From assembly GCA_902729315.2 (NCBI GenBank), contig LR746267.1, forward strand, positions 2,990,886-3,054,885: DNA of 64,000 bases. Reading direction: 5' to 3'. Within the stretch, counting starts at the first letter, position 1. Every line of letters starts with the position of its first letter. The position numbers and the translations under genes were made by a program. Below, piece after piece: positions 11,066 to 24,100 of this stretch. The stretch is from Spirodela intermedia. Taxonomy: Eukaryota > Streptophyta > Magnoliopsida > Alismatales > Araceae. The notes beneath the pieces are model-generated. The model was not told the DNA's origin and did no database searches. It saw nothing but the letters and a program-made list of their open reading frames with translations.

Positions 11066-12496
11066 TCATGGAGTTTGGTCTGGGTCCGGGCGGAGAAGTT
11101 GCCGCTGGGCGGGCTTCTTCAGGAGCTGCTTCTCCTTCATCCTCTCCCTCCTGAAACTCTGGAAATCGCTGAGGAGGCCCCCGTTGACGTCGTCCTTCAT
11201 CTTCTGCAGCAGTCTTCTCAGCACCTGCAGCGAAATCGAATTGATCGGAGGAAGAAGGAGAAAAATCAGAGGTTGCAGAAGGGGGGAAGATTGATCGACG
11301 GAGGAGGAGGAGGAGAAGGAGAAGTTACCGAGTCGGCGACGCCTCTGAGGACCTGCTCCGGGACCAGAGAAAGCACCGGCGGGAGGACGAAGGAGATGCT
11401 CATCTGCAGGCGGCCCCTCAGGCGGCTCCGTCGGCCGCCGGCGGCGGCGGCGGCGGCACCACCTTCCCCTCGATCGGGATATAGCAGGCCCCGCACATCA
11501 AGCCCGAAGTGGCGCGGAGAGTGCGCCATGTCGAGACCTCGGAGCTCCCACCTGGTCTGCGGGGGATGGGAGAGGAGTTACAGAGCCGTCGGTTCTTCCA
11601 CCGCCGCCTGGATCGCCGAGGAAAAGGGAGTGAACTCACCACTCGGAGGTCGAGGGCGCGGGTGATGTGGGGCGGAACCTCCAGCGGGTGGTCCTCGCCG
11701 TGGGAGCAGCAGCGCAGACGCATTACGACGACGGGGTTGACGGAGGCGAACAGAAACTCTATCGGCAGCATCTGTACCTTCCACTCCTCCTTCATTGGAC
11801 GAACATGTTAGGGTTTTCGATCGGGGAAAAGGATGAAGAGGAATGTTAGAGTTTCGATTGGGGGAAGAAAAGGAGGAGGAGAGGAAGGGGGAGGATCACC
11901 TCGTTCAGTTGCCGGCTGCGGCGGCGATCGGGAAACATGGCGCGGAATATCCGCGGCCGGTCGTCGAGGTACTCGTCGAAGGAGGCCTGAACCAGATGCG
12001 GAGACTCTCTGAGAGGAGAGAAAGAGATAGAGATAGAGATAGATAGATTGAGAGAGAGAGAGAGGATCACCTCTGGAGTGTCGTAGAGGGGAAGATCTGT
12101 GGAGATGCTGGCGGAGAAGGTCTTCGCCTCCGGAGGGAGAGGATCCCTGCCGGTGCCCGGCGGCGAAGCGGCGGCGCCGCCGGTCGCCGCCACCGCGCTC
12201 GCAATGCCACGGGGGGGATGGCGGAGGCCTTTCCCATCATCTGCCATGGCCACCACCACCGCCGCCGCCGACGACCGGCGGCCCCACCGCTTCTCCTTCC
12301 ATTCGGTCCCTCCACCATTTCCGCCATTTCCGCCGCAGAGAATCGCGGCGGATAATGAAGAATTCGACGCGATCGATCCCCCGCCGCCTCTCACGGGGCC
12401 GAGAGAGCGGAGAAGAGTGAAGCAGAACTGCCGCGCGCAGCCGCGTTGACTGTGGCCGATTCCCCCCGCTCTCCCCGGAGACACCGCCATAGCCAT
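11066..12496 (-). CDS. DUF1997 family protein, probably plastid-targeted
   Basis: Member of the DUF1997 family, found in cyanobacteria and plant plastids; biochemical role unknown to me. Exons on the minus strand: 12496-12071, 12004-11900, 11789-11640, 11556-11329, 11224-11066 (1068 nt, 355 aa). Residues 1-110 are Ala/Ser/Arg/Gly-rich without conserved motifs, as in a chloroplast transit peptide. The domain runs from about residue 145: ASFDEYLDDRPRIFRAMFPD, RRSRQLNE, WKVQMLPIEF, TRWELRGLD, and the C-terminal VLPPVLSLVP and LLQKMKDDVNGGLLSDF. The acceptor of exon 2 is a triple AG, of which only the last AG keeps the frame. Two ATGs (12496, 12490) are candidate starts. Very GC-rich throughout. 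Confidence 0.9.
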
Positions 12497-13235
12497 CGAC
12501 CTTCAACCTTCCTTCCCTCTCTCTCTCTCGCTTCTCTCTCTCTTCTCACTCTGGGTTATGGATGTCGAGTCGACACGTGGACAGGGACATGTGGTGCCGT
12601 GACGCTGCGTGAAAGGACCAATGGGGAGCTCGCTGGATGCGCCACGTCAACAGGCCGGATCAGGTTACCCTGCTGGCACTAGGCCCGTTGAGCCCATTAG
12701 GCCTATCAACGACACACGGGGGCTCCCGAGATGGTTTTGAGGCCGAATTCTTAGCTGCTGACATGGATCGGTAAGAGCACAACACCTGTTCTGAAACGCA
12801 TTTGTTTTAAACACCTTTTATGTATACATATTACCTAAAAGTCCCCAAAAACTAACGCCCCCCCCCTCCTCTCTGTCTCTCTCCCAAAACGATTGGGTTG
12901 ATGGACAATTAATATTTCCAAGCAGGGATTTCTGCTAATTCTGGTTTTCTCTCTTGATCGAATTCTTCGCTGCCGACGTGGATAGGTAAGAACACAACAC
13001 CAGTGTTGTAAACCATTGAACTCGCTTTAAACCCCTTTTATATATACATATTGCCTGAAAGTCCCCATGAACTACCCCCCCATCTCTCTCGCTAAACCAT
13101 TGGGTCGAGGGGCAATTAATATTTTCAAGCAGGGGTTTCTGCTAATTTGAGGTCTCTGGTATAATTATTATGGGGATTGGTCATCACCTGAGAAGGTCGT
13201 CTTCTTCTTCCTCCTGGGGAGGGAGCGGGAAGGGC
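12497..13235. repeat. Intergenic with a ~215-bp tandem duplication
   Basis: Promoter side of the DUF1997 gene followed by two diverged copies of one segment. The copies start at gaattctt at 12745 and 12960 and end near 12943 and 13151. Shared blocks include cattgggt-like sequence, caattaatatt and gggtttctgctaatt. No gene seen. Confidence 0.75.
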
Positions 13236-14968
13236 TCAGACGTCCTCCTGGTCCTCCAGAGAGCGCTTCCGAGCGCGGAGATTGAGCTGAAGGTTCTCCG
13301 GCAATGGCGGCGTTCTCCCCCGGCGGAAGAGGACGGCGAGGGCCTTCATCTTCTGGCAAATGTCGAAGACCTGGACGAGGAGAGCAGCTCGTAAGCAATC
13401 GACATGGATGACTGGAAAGGATTCGGCAATCGTCCCCTCCTCACCGACGACGCTTCGAGCTCCGCAATGCCTTCGCAGCCCTGGCCTCCCCCCTGAAGCA
13501 GATCGCAGTATTTCGCGGCATCTTGCTCGTCTTCGAAAACCTGAAACAAGGCCAGATCTGGCGATGTGAACTTCCATCGGAGGATTCTGATCGCATCCAG
13601 GATTTCTGATGAAGATCTATTCCACCATGGAGTCCTGTCTGAGATGTTTACTTACAAGGACTCCTTCCCTGATATCTTCTACGAGCATTCGGAACTTGAA
13701 CCCGGTACTGGAGCTCTTCGACTTGTTTCCTACGTCAGATTGCCTCTTTCCTCTAGAAAACAGGAGACCGAGCTCCCTTTCCACTTCACTGCGCACCCGA
13801 AAATGGTCAGTCGGTCTGCAAGCTTTCCGCTGTATCGAAGGGATTGGAGGAAAAGAGAACCAGGACAGACCTACGATTCATCCTCGTTTTCATCGTCCAT
13901 ATCTGGTTTTCTCTTTGAGTGAGAACATAGACAGGTTTTGGATTTCCTCGCCATGGATTTGAATCTAACACTGAAAGAAGAGGAAAAGGAAAAGCATAGT
14001 GAAAACAATTTTGACATGTCGAGCATCAACAATCACAAGGCACATAGTATTCAGACTCCAGAAATTTGGCAACAAAATCAGAGAACAGTGGCCGATCTGC
14101 TGCCCAAAAGGCATTACTCATCGGAGATCCAAGCAAGTTTCCGTGTGATGAGCCTGCTTTCTCACGCACAGGTCGGGAGAATCCGCCGCGTAGGATTGAT
14201 GACCCTCTTCTAAGAACATCAAGAATAAATTCTACCAGTGAGCAAGTGAAATGGAATCATGTTGGAGCTTCTTTCTGATTGGTTATCGAAGATCACCCTA
14301 ATGTTTCAGCAGACATGCACATCTCATGGAGTCTTCGAGATCAACAGAGATCCAGTCACTTGTAGAGCGGAGTTGCAGGTTTCATCATTGGACTTGAGAA
14401 AAAAAAATATATGGCAGATTGGAAAGCGATCCTTCAACCACACGAAAGGAGTATCATCCGGGAATTCGTCGAAGGAGAGAAGGGAACGGAGCAGTTTACC
14501 GTCGTAACTGATCGAGTCTAGGGTTTGCTGCAGGTCCCGTCGCATGCCGTAGGCACGGGATGATACCCGCCGCAGGAACTCCCCGGATGTCCTCGGGATT
14601 CCTCCGTCCATGCCGAGAGCCCTCTCCACATCATCGACCTCATCACTACTCTGCTTCGCGCTCTCCCTCTCCGATGTTTCGTCCCCGCCATCAGCGCCGC
14701 CGATGGAGGCACAAGGAGGCCCCCTACCCCGCCGCCATCTCCCCTCGCTGTTGCTGCTGCAGGCAGAGAGGAACAGAGGGACCCCGAAGGAGGAGCAGAA
14801 GGTAGCCGCCGCCGCAGATCGACGGCCTCGACCGGAACAGTACACACGGCCGCCGTTCCCCGCAGGACGGAGGAAGGGGAGAGCAGCAGCGGTGGAGGTG
14901 GACACGGAAGGCGCGAGAGCATCCATCGTCACCGGTAACCTTGCCCTTCCCCCCAGCAAACCTTCCAT
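13236..14968 (-). CDS. Conserved plant plastid-type protein of unknown function (DUF3110-like segment)
   Basis: Exons on the minus strand: 14968-14500, 13970-13871, 13788-13656, 13540-13445, 13370-13236 (933 nt, 310 aa, all phases consistent). I recognise it as a conserved plant protein but know no function for it. Residues 1-90 are a Ser/Ala/Arg-rich probable transit peptide. The start may instead be the ATG at 14926, which opens MDALAPSVSTSTAAALPF. Conserved blocks follow: SGEFLRRVSSRAYGMRRDLQ, NPWRGNPKPVYVLTQRENQ, MKTRMNRSEVERELG, MLVEDIREGVLVFEDEQDA, KYCDLLQGGGQGCEGIAELE and RRGRTPPLPENLQLNLRARK. The VFEDEQDA..Y..LLQ stretch resembles the DUF3110 family of cyanobacteria and plastids; that link is inference. 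It neighbours, and shares orientation with, another plastid-type gene. Confidence 0.85.
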
Positions 14969-17900
14969 ATGCCTGCGATCCTTCTAAACACCCTCTGATG
15001 CTAGCCACTACGAACCAGAAAACAAGATTTCCTCTCCCTCTCTCTGGGATCCAGAAAGGAAGAGGAAGAAGCGAGGGGGGCTGCGGAGGAGTAAGGAGAG
15101 GCGGAAGCGATGCGAACTCCAACAAGCAACGACGATGACGACCACTCTGGTGTAGACTATGAGAGAGGAAAAGATCGTCTACGACCCGCCTCTGCCCTCT
15201 CTCCCTCTCTCTCCGATATTTCCTGGGGAGGACAACTCAGACCGGGAACGTAGACTGGAGAGCGTGAAGGTGGGGTCCACAGACCGGCTGGATTAATGCA
15301 GGTTAGCCAAAATCATTCCCCACTGTTTTACTGAGTACGGGTAACCCCTTCATCCCCTGTTTACTGCATCTTTTGCTTCCTCCCCCCATCTCTCTCTCTC
15401 TCTCTCTCGCTGAGGGTAGCCCGACTTTTGAGTTTTTGAGAAACCCCAAGAAAAGTAATATAATATTTTATTGTGTCAAATTTATTTTGACATTCTATAT
15501 CACAAGCTTTATTAATTAATATGGTGAATTTTAGTGGAGTTAGTAGCTCATCCTTTCATATTGATGGCATGTAAACCAGATGACGGACTACATTAGAATA
15601 AAGGGGTTATTGAGACAGTTTTGTTTCATAGCTAATTTTGTTACGAATATGAAATTTCAAATCATGTTTTCATGATACTAAAACTTTAATGTGATTTTGA
15701 AAAATCTCATTGGCCTAGATTTATGTCAAAGATGTTTCTTTTAGAGTGATAAATTGGCTCATTCTGGGTAGAAAATTGCTTTACATACAATATGATTTTT
15801 TTCCAACTCATATGATGATCACAATTTGATTAGTAAGATTTATGTCAAAGATATTTCTTTTGGTGTTATGAATGAAGATTTGTGTATTAGCTCTAGAAAT
15901 CTTGGAATCCAAAATTTATGAGAATAATAGGAAAGTTTACACTTCTTTGAGACTACAAGCCAAACATATGCATAATGGATCATTTTCATTTCAAATGAAA
16001 TATATCAATGAAATTTAGCAAAATTAACATGACTTTTATAATAGTTAAAAGAACTACAAAGGATTACAAGTAAGAAATCAGTTATATAAAAATGAAACTT
16101 AGTTGCCATACTTATTATTTATTTATTGCATAACGTTCATTTTGAAATTTTATGTCTAAAAAATGTGAATCCACAAAAACGAGGACCACTTGCACCCACT
16201 TTTGAAGGCAAGTACCTAGAATAGATTTTATTTTGCATAAATCTTATATACCAAATCTAAGACTGATTCCTTTTTCTCTAATCTTTCATGCCTTACTCTT
16301 TAATTCTGTTCCTTTTCTTTTTTTCATATCAATGTCATTGATTAGGTAAAAGTTATGCTATTTATCCTATAAAAAATTATATAAAGTCAGAACACCATTT
16401 TATTATAAATATTGACTTCAATTTCATTGATACTATGAACCAATTTCTTGATGTTTTTACCAATTATTTTATAAAAATTATCTAATTTCACATGGAGTGA
16501 AATAAGAATGCATGCAAACATTGACTTACATCATTAGTTAATGATTTTGCCTTATTTATCCTTGTGCAATGTTTAGACATATAGTTTATGTTTAATCAAT
16601 TATCTAGGATAAGTATATGGCACAAGCTTTGTGCAATCATGGATTTAATTATGGATGTTTTATGAGAATGTTATTTCTAGTTCTATAATCAAATATTATA
16701 TCCCAACTTTGGCAACATTGATCACCTCTCTCTTATACATTATTCTTTCAATCTCATTATATAAAAACCCCGTAGAAAATTCCTATATGATTTTGAGGCC
16801 ATTTGCAAGGCTCATCATGTCTCTTTATGTTTTTTCAAGAAGAGAGTTGACTCATGAGTAGACTCTTTTAGACCAACTTTCACTTCTACCAATAAAAACA
16901 CTTTTTAAAGGTAAAATGGTAATTTATTACTTGTGAAATTGTATTCTAACTCATGAATAAATTGTTTACTCATTTTATTTTTTCTATTTGAAGTTTTTTT
17001 GTATTTTCACTTCCTTTCAAGATGCGAGTGGACTTGTTAAGAACATTTAGCCCTTATAATGATCAAGTCATCACTAAGGAAGTGAGTCGATTCACCTTGT
17101 ATAGAGGAGGCTCAACACTATCAATGTCCAAAGAAGTTGTTGACTTTAAGACCCCTATCTATTTCAATGATGATCATAGCAAATGAAGTAATTTTTTGAT
17201 AAAGATTATTATTGTATAAATAAGAAGTTTGGTGACATAGATAATTGTATGGATTAACAAAATAATCAAGAGTAGGGTTCAAAGAATGTGAAGCAACCAA
17301 GGGCACAAAGGGGAATCCTTGATGCAATGCATTCAAATAAAAAATAGAGGAAATAAAGCCTCAAAAGCTTGGAGTGGAATTTCAAGAGTGATAACTTAGT
17401 TCTATACTTACATTTAGACTCATAATTTAGGGTAGATTAATAATAGCTAATCTTGTTTTTGAATGAAGTTATTAGTCTAAAGGAAAATGTAGGCTCTTGT
17501 CTACTTGACTCCCTAGAGATGTGGATCTATAAAAGCATAGATGTTCTCATTTGTTCTAGCCTCTTAGAACTATGAATCTATAAGAATATTTTTTTGGTAA
17601 AGTCTTAAAGTTAGTTAGTGTTATTAAATATAATGAAGATAGTTAAAATCTACAATCTAATATGTATTTCAAATAGGATTTAATGGAATGTAGACATGTA
17701 GTCTTGATAACCCTAAACTTGGGATGTTATAGTTCCTAAGTGGGGTTATACAAAACCATTTATATTTTCACTATCCTAGTCAATCTACTAAGTAGAGAGG
17801 GTAAGATAGGAGTCAAACCACAAGGAGAAAAACTAATGATCTAATGAAACTCTAAGTAATGAGAGGAAATAGGTTAGAAGATGGACGAGACAAAGAGAAA

Positions 17901-18202
17901 TGAGAGATGAGTGGGAGATGAGGAATATGGGTGAAAAGAGATGTAACGAAGAAAACCTTAGGTTAGGGTTGACCTAGTGGGGTTGTAGAAAAGAAGTTTT
18001 GAAAATGTTTTGATGAGAAATGATGGTCAAAGTCGAAAAGAAATAATATAACTACTAAGGACCTATCTAGAACCCTAGGTTTCACCCTAGAGAAGAAGGA
18101 AAAGATACAAATAAGCAAAGGGAAAAAGATTACTCAACCTGGGCCTCTATATGTTGCCAAAGTTAGACTATTTCTTTTGGCAACCTTACCCTCAAGGTTT
18201 CT
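14969..18202. other. AT-rich intergenic DNA, degenerate repeats
   Basis: The first 400 bp are GC-rich promoter and 5' UTR of the minus-strand gene, with a CT run near 15390. Beyond 15450 the DNA is strongly AT-rich and has no ORF that resembles a protein family. A short phrase (atttatgtcaaagat followed by tttctttt) recurs at about 15719 and 15839. The phrase ggaagtgagtc at about 17078 recurs at about 22067. This suggests fragments of an unidentified repeat. Confidence 0.5.
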
Positions 18203-18613
18203 TGATAAGTTTTCATTATCATGAGTTAATAATTAATTAATAATATATTTTAAGCCTTAAATTATGACAAAAATACTTATATTTATGTTAACTTATGAAA
18301 AGTGATTTTTAGTTAGCTAATATAATTTTTTAGCTAATTATATAATTTTATATAAATTTATAATTTTTATATTCATATTTTTGAGATAAATAAAGAAAAA
18401 TAAAATAAAACAAAAATATTCTAAAGGGGAGAAACCCACCGGCTAGCACAATCGGGTGAAGTTGCGAGGAAGGGGCTCCAATGGCTAAGGACCGATAAGT
18501 AGGTGACATTTGTGCATCACTCCCCTTCCACATTACTAGTGGTTAGTCGAGAGTGGGGCAAGAGTAGTCATACACGTGTGAGAGATACTTATTAATTATA
18601 GAATCTCATATTA

Positions 18614-18656
18614 CTATATATTCATCTCATAACTTAGAAAATAACTAATGTTAGAC
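18614..18656 (-). promoter_or_regulatory. USE-like element and TATA box, family A LTR (reverse copy)
   Basis: Decayed USE GTCTAACATTA at 18656-18646, then exactly 24 nt, then ATATATAG at 18621-18614 on the minus strand. The spacing is identical to the other three copies. Confidence 0.55.
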
Positions 18657-19174
18657 TAAATTGCTCACAACTTTTCATAAAAGGTTTTTCATAATTTTTA
18701 ATACCTAAAATACTCCTAATTTGTGAGAAAGAGATACCCTTATAATGTTATCTTATAAGGGTATCTCATATTTATTTTCACTTTCTCTCATGTAAGCGGG
18801 TGACTAGTAAGGGTTCAAATTCTATTAGAGTTAAAACTTATATTTTTTATTTGATTAGATCATAATTTTACTATAAATTATCATCAATGATTAGGTCGTT
18901 CAAATTGCTGAATTATTAGTGGAAATATTGTCAACATAATTCATGGAGCATCATTGCTAAAATTAAATGATTATAAATAAAAATATTATAAATTTATAAA
19001 GTAAATTATCTCTGATTGATTGATGAATAAGTCATCGTCGAAAAGAAGATGATCCACCAAAAGATGAGTCGTCACCTCTTGAGAGTATATCAGATGCGAT
19101 GAAAAGCCTCCTTTTATCGCATAACCTTGAAGATGAAGCTCTTTAAGCCACCGAAGATCTACAAAGTCATGAAT

Positions 19175-20300
19175 TTGAAATGTCTCAAAATTAGTTATCT
19201 CAAAAATATTTAGAATCATGAATTTACCTAATTGAAATATTAAAATAAGTGAATATTGTAGTAAGCTCGAGGTCGATCCATAGGGAATGAGAATGAGATG
19301 ATAAATAACTACTATCCTATTTAATTGATATATTGAGACGAGATGAATACTAAGAAAAAGAGGTAACAGTAAATACTGTAAGAATCATAATACGAAAAAG
19401 AGAGAAACATATATTGAATGATGTAGAAGATGATGAAGAAGGGAAATAGTCATAGAAGAATCATAATGTGAAATTAAAAATCTAAATCTATTTATTTCAA
19501 ACCTAAGAATATCTTAGTGATTGTTCATGCACATAACACATCAGACTTAGAAGATCTTACCTCGGGAATCCACATTTGAATCAATCCAAAAAACATCCAA
19601 ATCGATGTAGAATCTTAATGTTGTTTCATTCAAGCTAACTAAATGTCAAGGCATTTGAAGTTAGATTATCTGCCCCTAAATATCGGCTTAAATGTGTAAG
19701 GGTTACATAAGGATTTGAGATTACACATGTCGGTTTGATACATGCCTTCTTGTGAGCTGGTTCATTTGAGATTATCTTATTTAGGGTTGTGAGTGAGTGA
19801 GGGTTTTTCTATATTTTTGGCCATGATAAGATAAGATAAGATAAGATTTAGTTTCCTCTAGCTAATGTGAGGTGCTAGATTTAAAAGTCTTGTTGTAGTC
19901 ATATAATCTTCCTTAATGTTGAAATCTATTGCACCCTCGATAAGTATGCTCCATCTACTATTGATTGTGTAGACACTTTTAATGACTTTCAATCTCTTCA
20001 TTTGGTGATGTTGTGTGTCAACGCCTCGACCATTGATTATGTCACATCATCTCCAAATCAAATATGATTTGTAGAAACATATATTTACTTCCTAAAAAAT
20101 CATAAAAAGATATAAATGTTTTCTAAAATTCTCTAAAAAATCAATTACGATGATAAAACTCAGTAAAAAAACTCAAAACAATTATCTAAAATATTAAACT
20201 TCATGAAAATTTCAAAGAAATAAGAAATGTATATTTTTAGTATGATAACATGCTAGATTATAAGATCTAAACTTTTGAATATGATATTTTTTTTCTCTTT
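19175..20300. mobile_element. Unidentified insertion inside the reverse LTR
   Basis: This segment has no counterpart in the other family A copies. It contains a phrase like agctcgaggtcgatccatag, a type of sequence I associate with non-coding parts of other plant LTR elements. Borders are approximate and no ORF or clear target duplication was found. Confidence 0.4.
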
Positions 20301-21184
20301 TCATATGATAATCAACATATTATCAGTCAGGTGATGGCCATTAGAGATGATTCATCGACCCACCTCTTTGATTTTTGACTTTATAAGAAGATCTAGAGAT
20401 CGACCACATTGTCTATGTCTTAGGAGAGGTTTTGAGTCTATGAATATTGCATGATAGTTCTACCGAATGCTCAGGATTTTGATGCATCACTACTATGATG
20501 TTGTAACTATGTTTTGTCATTTTTAACTAGTTTAACTTCTACTATCATTTTTGAATTTTGAAAAGAGATCTAGAGAATGTCCATATGGTCTATGTCCAAG
20601 AAAAACCTGTGAGGCCATAAAGATCATTTGATAATCCTTTTGAACACATAAAATTTTAGCGATCACTATTGTGAGGCCAAGACCTTACCTTTCTTGCTTT
20701 AAACTTAATTTTCACTTAATTTAGTGATATCTTGTATAATTTTAAGTTTTAAAAATATTTTTTGATTCACATAAAATTCATCTAACTTTTATAAATCATA
20801 ATTTGATTAATTAAATCATTTGTAATTGTTTACATAAAAATCGGTGGGTGTAACTCTATTTTTTTTCGATTCAAATTCATTTAGTTGTTGATGTCATCTT
20901 GACGTTCGCACCCTTAGTTTCATTTTCATGAATTTTAAATATATTTTTCTTCATTGTTTAGTCTAAAATTATAACAAATCATATTATTTACAAAAAAAAT
21001 ATAAAATATTACTAGATATTATCTTACATCCTTATGGTTGACTTAAAAATTGTCTGTTATTTTTGAAACCTTTTATCGAATTATAATTGATTTATTTTTT
21101 CTGAAATATTTCTAAAAATCTAAAAATTATTATTTTTAATTTTTAAATTTACATGATTTGTTATACAACAGCTAAGTCACATCA

Positions 21185-24100
21185 CCTCTCTTGATTACTC
21201 AAGATTACAAAAAAGAAAAAGAAGAATGAACCTTTAGAAGAAAAAATATTTCACTATGACCAACCACTATTAGGGCTCCTTCCAAAAAGATGAAAAGGAA
21301 AGAGGGTGAAGAGAATACATATAGATAGTAAAATTTTCTAAAATACCTTTAGCCCCTTTCCTTCATTTGCACAACCTTCTTGAAGCCAATTTTCGATCCA
21401 AATCTAGGGATGCAAAGAGCATGTCTTGAAGGTCATGCCCATAAAATTTAGGCTCAAAATTACTTCTAAATCGTTAGATATTGATCCTTGTATTCCACTC
21501 TGACACGTTCTTCTGCACATTTCACAATATTGATCTATTTCATTTCATGTCATAACAATTGCATCAAATGCAACAGTGCATCAAATAATCAAAATAAAAA
21601 ATGGTGTTTCATTTCTTGTTAATTGTGGGAAAATTTCAGAAAAGCCTCCCATAATATGTGAAATAATACATATGTATTTCCAAAAATTACTTTTACATCC
21701 TTATGGGTTAAATATATCAAAATAAATCCAAAAAAACCATAAAATCTGGGAAATGTCCTAAAAATCAAGAAAATCATAGAATCATTATAAAAGTATTATT
21801 TTTCCATATAATAAATGATAACATGCTAAAATAAGACATTTAATATGTTCACTTTAAGGCAACTAATGAGTATTCTTAGCATGTTATCAAGTCCTTGAAG
21901 AGTACAATATGTTAGATGACCAAATTGATAAAAATTACATGAATGAGATATATATTCAGCCTTTAGATCCTAAAAAATGAAAATATATCAGAGCAAAAAT
22001 AATTCACTCTCCTTTTTTGGTATCACAAACACTCAAAACTCATCATAACAAAGTTATCAATCAAAGGAAGTGAGTCAACTTGCTTACCTAGGACAATTCT
22101 CAACATGTTGTGAGGAAAGTTGATGAAATTATAAAATAATAATTTTACATTACAAAAAATGTTTGCATATATCTGTGATCATTAATAAATTGACAAACTT
22201 TTAATTTAACATGTATTAAAGTTTTTTAAATCTTTAGAGCTTATTTCTCATAAGATTTACAATTTCACTTCTTTGTAGGAAGACAAATGACTTACTTGAT
22301 TAGAAGGATTTATAGTGTTGCATAATTGGAAAAAATAAAGGTAAGTTTTTGTAGTGCTCGCAACTAGCTCTTTGAGAGCATGCAAGTAGATATGTTGGGG
22401 GTGTGATCATATGAAACCTTTTTCGACCATTAAAACCCAAAAAAATAAAAATCACCCTTCATGAGGATTAACTATTTGGTGTCAATAGATAAATACACTT
22501 TCCTAAATCACACTTCTACATCTTTTCTTGAGGATTCATACATCTCCTCTCTCAAAGAAGCTTTTATATTACTGGACACAAAAATTCATGCTACAGGAAG
22601 CAACATGCCTAAATGATTAAATCTTTTGTCCTTCAATTTCTTGTATATGAGTACTTAAGAGTAAGATTAGAGCTGAGAATCTAGAAAAGGTGTTCGATGA
22701 ATATATTTTCCACATAAAGTCATGAAATATAGTGGAGGCTAGTTGAAGCCTTTTTGTTTATCAATGATATTGACAATGAGCCAATTGAATCTAAAAATGC
22801 AGTCCTTAGAAAATGAAGTAGGTCAGGTTATTTGAACCATTATAAAGCTTGGTTAATAGAAATGTAAGATGCTATAAGTATACTAAGCTGAAAAAGAATA
22901 ATTTCATGCCTCCCTCTTGATTTCCGTTATAGCCTTCTTAAAACCAACATTCTTATCTCTTAAACTGATGCTCAAAATATTTCCTCTAACTCAAATGTGA
23001 ATTTGCCTATCTCATTCCCATTCATCAAGTCTTTACTAAGCATACAAATCTTGACAGAAAACCCATTACCTAAAATTGAAAAAACCAAACCAAGCCAAAC
23101 TCCAAGTAATACCCATGAACCAATGTCAAAAGTTTCAACTTAATCTCTATTACCAATTTCCTAATCTCCATTGGGTTGATCAACACCCAAGAAATCTAGA
23201 AGAAATGTTATAGGTGTACTTAGTCTTGTATTACTAGACTAGAACCACTTCCCATCAACTCACATGATCCTATACCACATAATAAAAACCTATTATTTTA
23301 CTAATTAAGGCACCAAAGTTGATAATGAATGTATAACTTAAAACCATATCATCTCACATGGACACCATTTCCCATCTTCTTAGATGTACCACATATATGA
23401 GTACCCATTTCCTTCTAAGATAATACTTCTTAGATGAGTAGTCAAAATATATTTGTTGACTATATTACTCTGAAATTTTCAAAAGTGTTCAATAAAGTAG
23501 GATTGCAACATAAAGTCTCTACTAACTATGATACCTTTCGATACTAGTGAAACTTTTCTACAACTTGATACTTAAACCCATTTATAGAAAAGGGAATTCT
23601 ATAGTATAATAAGCTCTTAGTTGATGCCTTGTAAAGTCCTAAAATTGGTCACACATTCTCATGTATTTTTGATCATGTTGTGTTGCCTCGTCATCACTAG
23701 CAAATTAGATTAGGCATTAAATATTATTTAAACCTCTAAATCCCCTATTCTTGCCATAATACTTCAACTTGCCACTAACATTCTCTATCACATCAATGAT
23801 AACAATGTTTTTGGACCCCAAAGCTTGATCAAAGGTGAGCTAACTTACCCCACTCCATCTTATTAGACAGAAATATCTTGATCACGTGCTCTGCATCTTT
23901 AGGGAAATGTTTGTTAATAAAATACTCAATCACTTATGTGTCAATGCTGATGAAAGTTTTCAAATGAATGTTTAACTAAATGACTTCATGAATTCTTTGT
24001 GAATCAATAACAAATTCATTATTTGATGTTCACATACTCAAGATTCTTTGTCATCTTTAACATTGGATGCTTTGAATGATATATATTCCCTAATAATGTA

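Larger units (their letters stand above)
18203..21184 (-). mobile_element. LTR, family A, reverse copy, interrupted by ~1.1 kb
   Basis: Read on the minus strand, it starts TGATGTGACTTAG and ends ACTTATCA. These are the same termini as the copies at 55200 and 60826. Recognisable internal blocks are a CTTCATCGCATCT-like block near 19100, the USE/TATA module (18614-18656) and the GC-rich block (18421-18580). It has lost most CpGs. About 1.1 kb of unrelated sequence (about 19175-20300) interrupts it. Possible target duplications are poor (cctct versus ttt ct, 3 of 5), so this copy is old. No internal protein-coding region is present. It may be a solo LTR. Confidence 0.8.

Noticed and set aside
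12067-12506. Overlapping GC-rich ORFs in other frames of the DUF1997 first exon
   Set aside because: Compositional shadows; only one frame joins to the downstream conserved exons.
14518-15125. Several ORFs on both strands over the first exon of the DUF3110-like gene
   Set aside because: GC-rich shadows of the real frame; no conserved motif.
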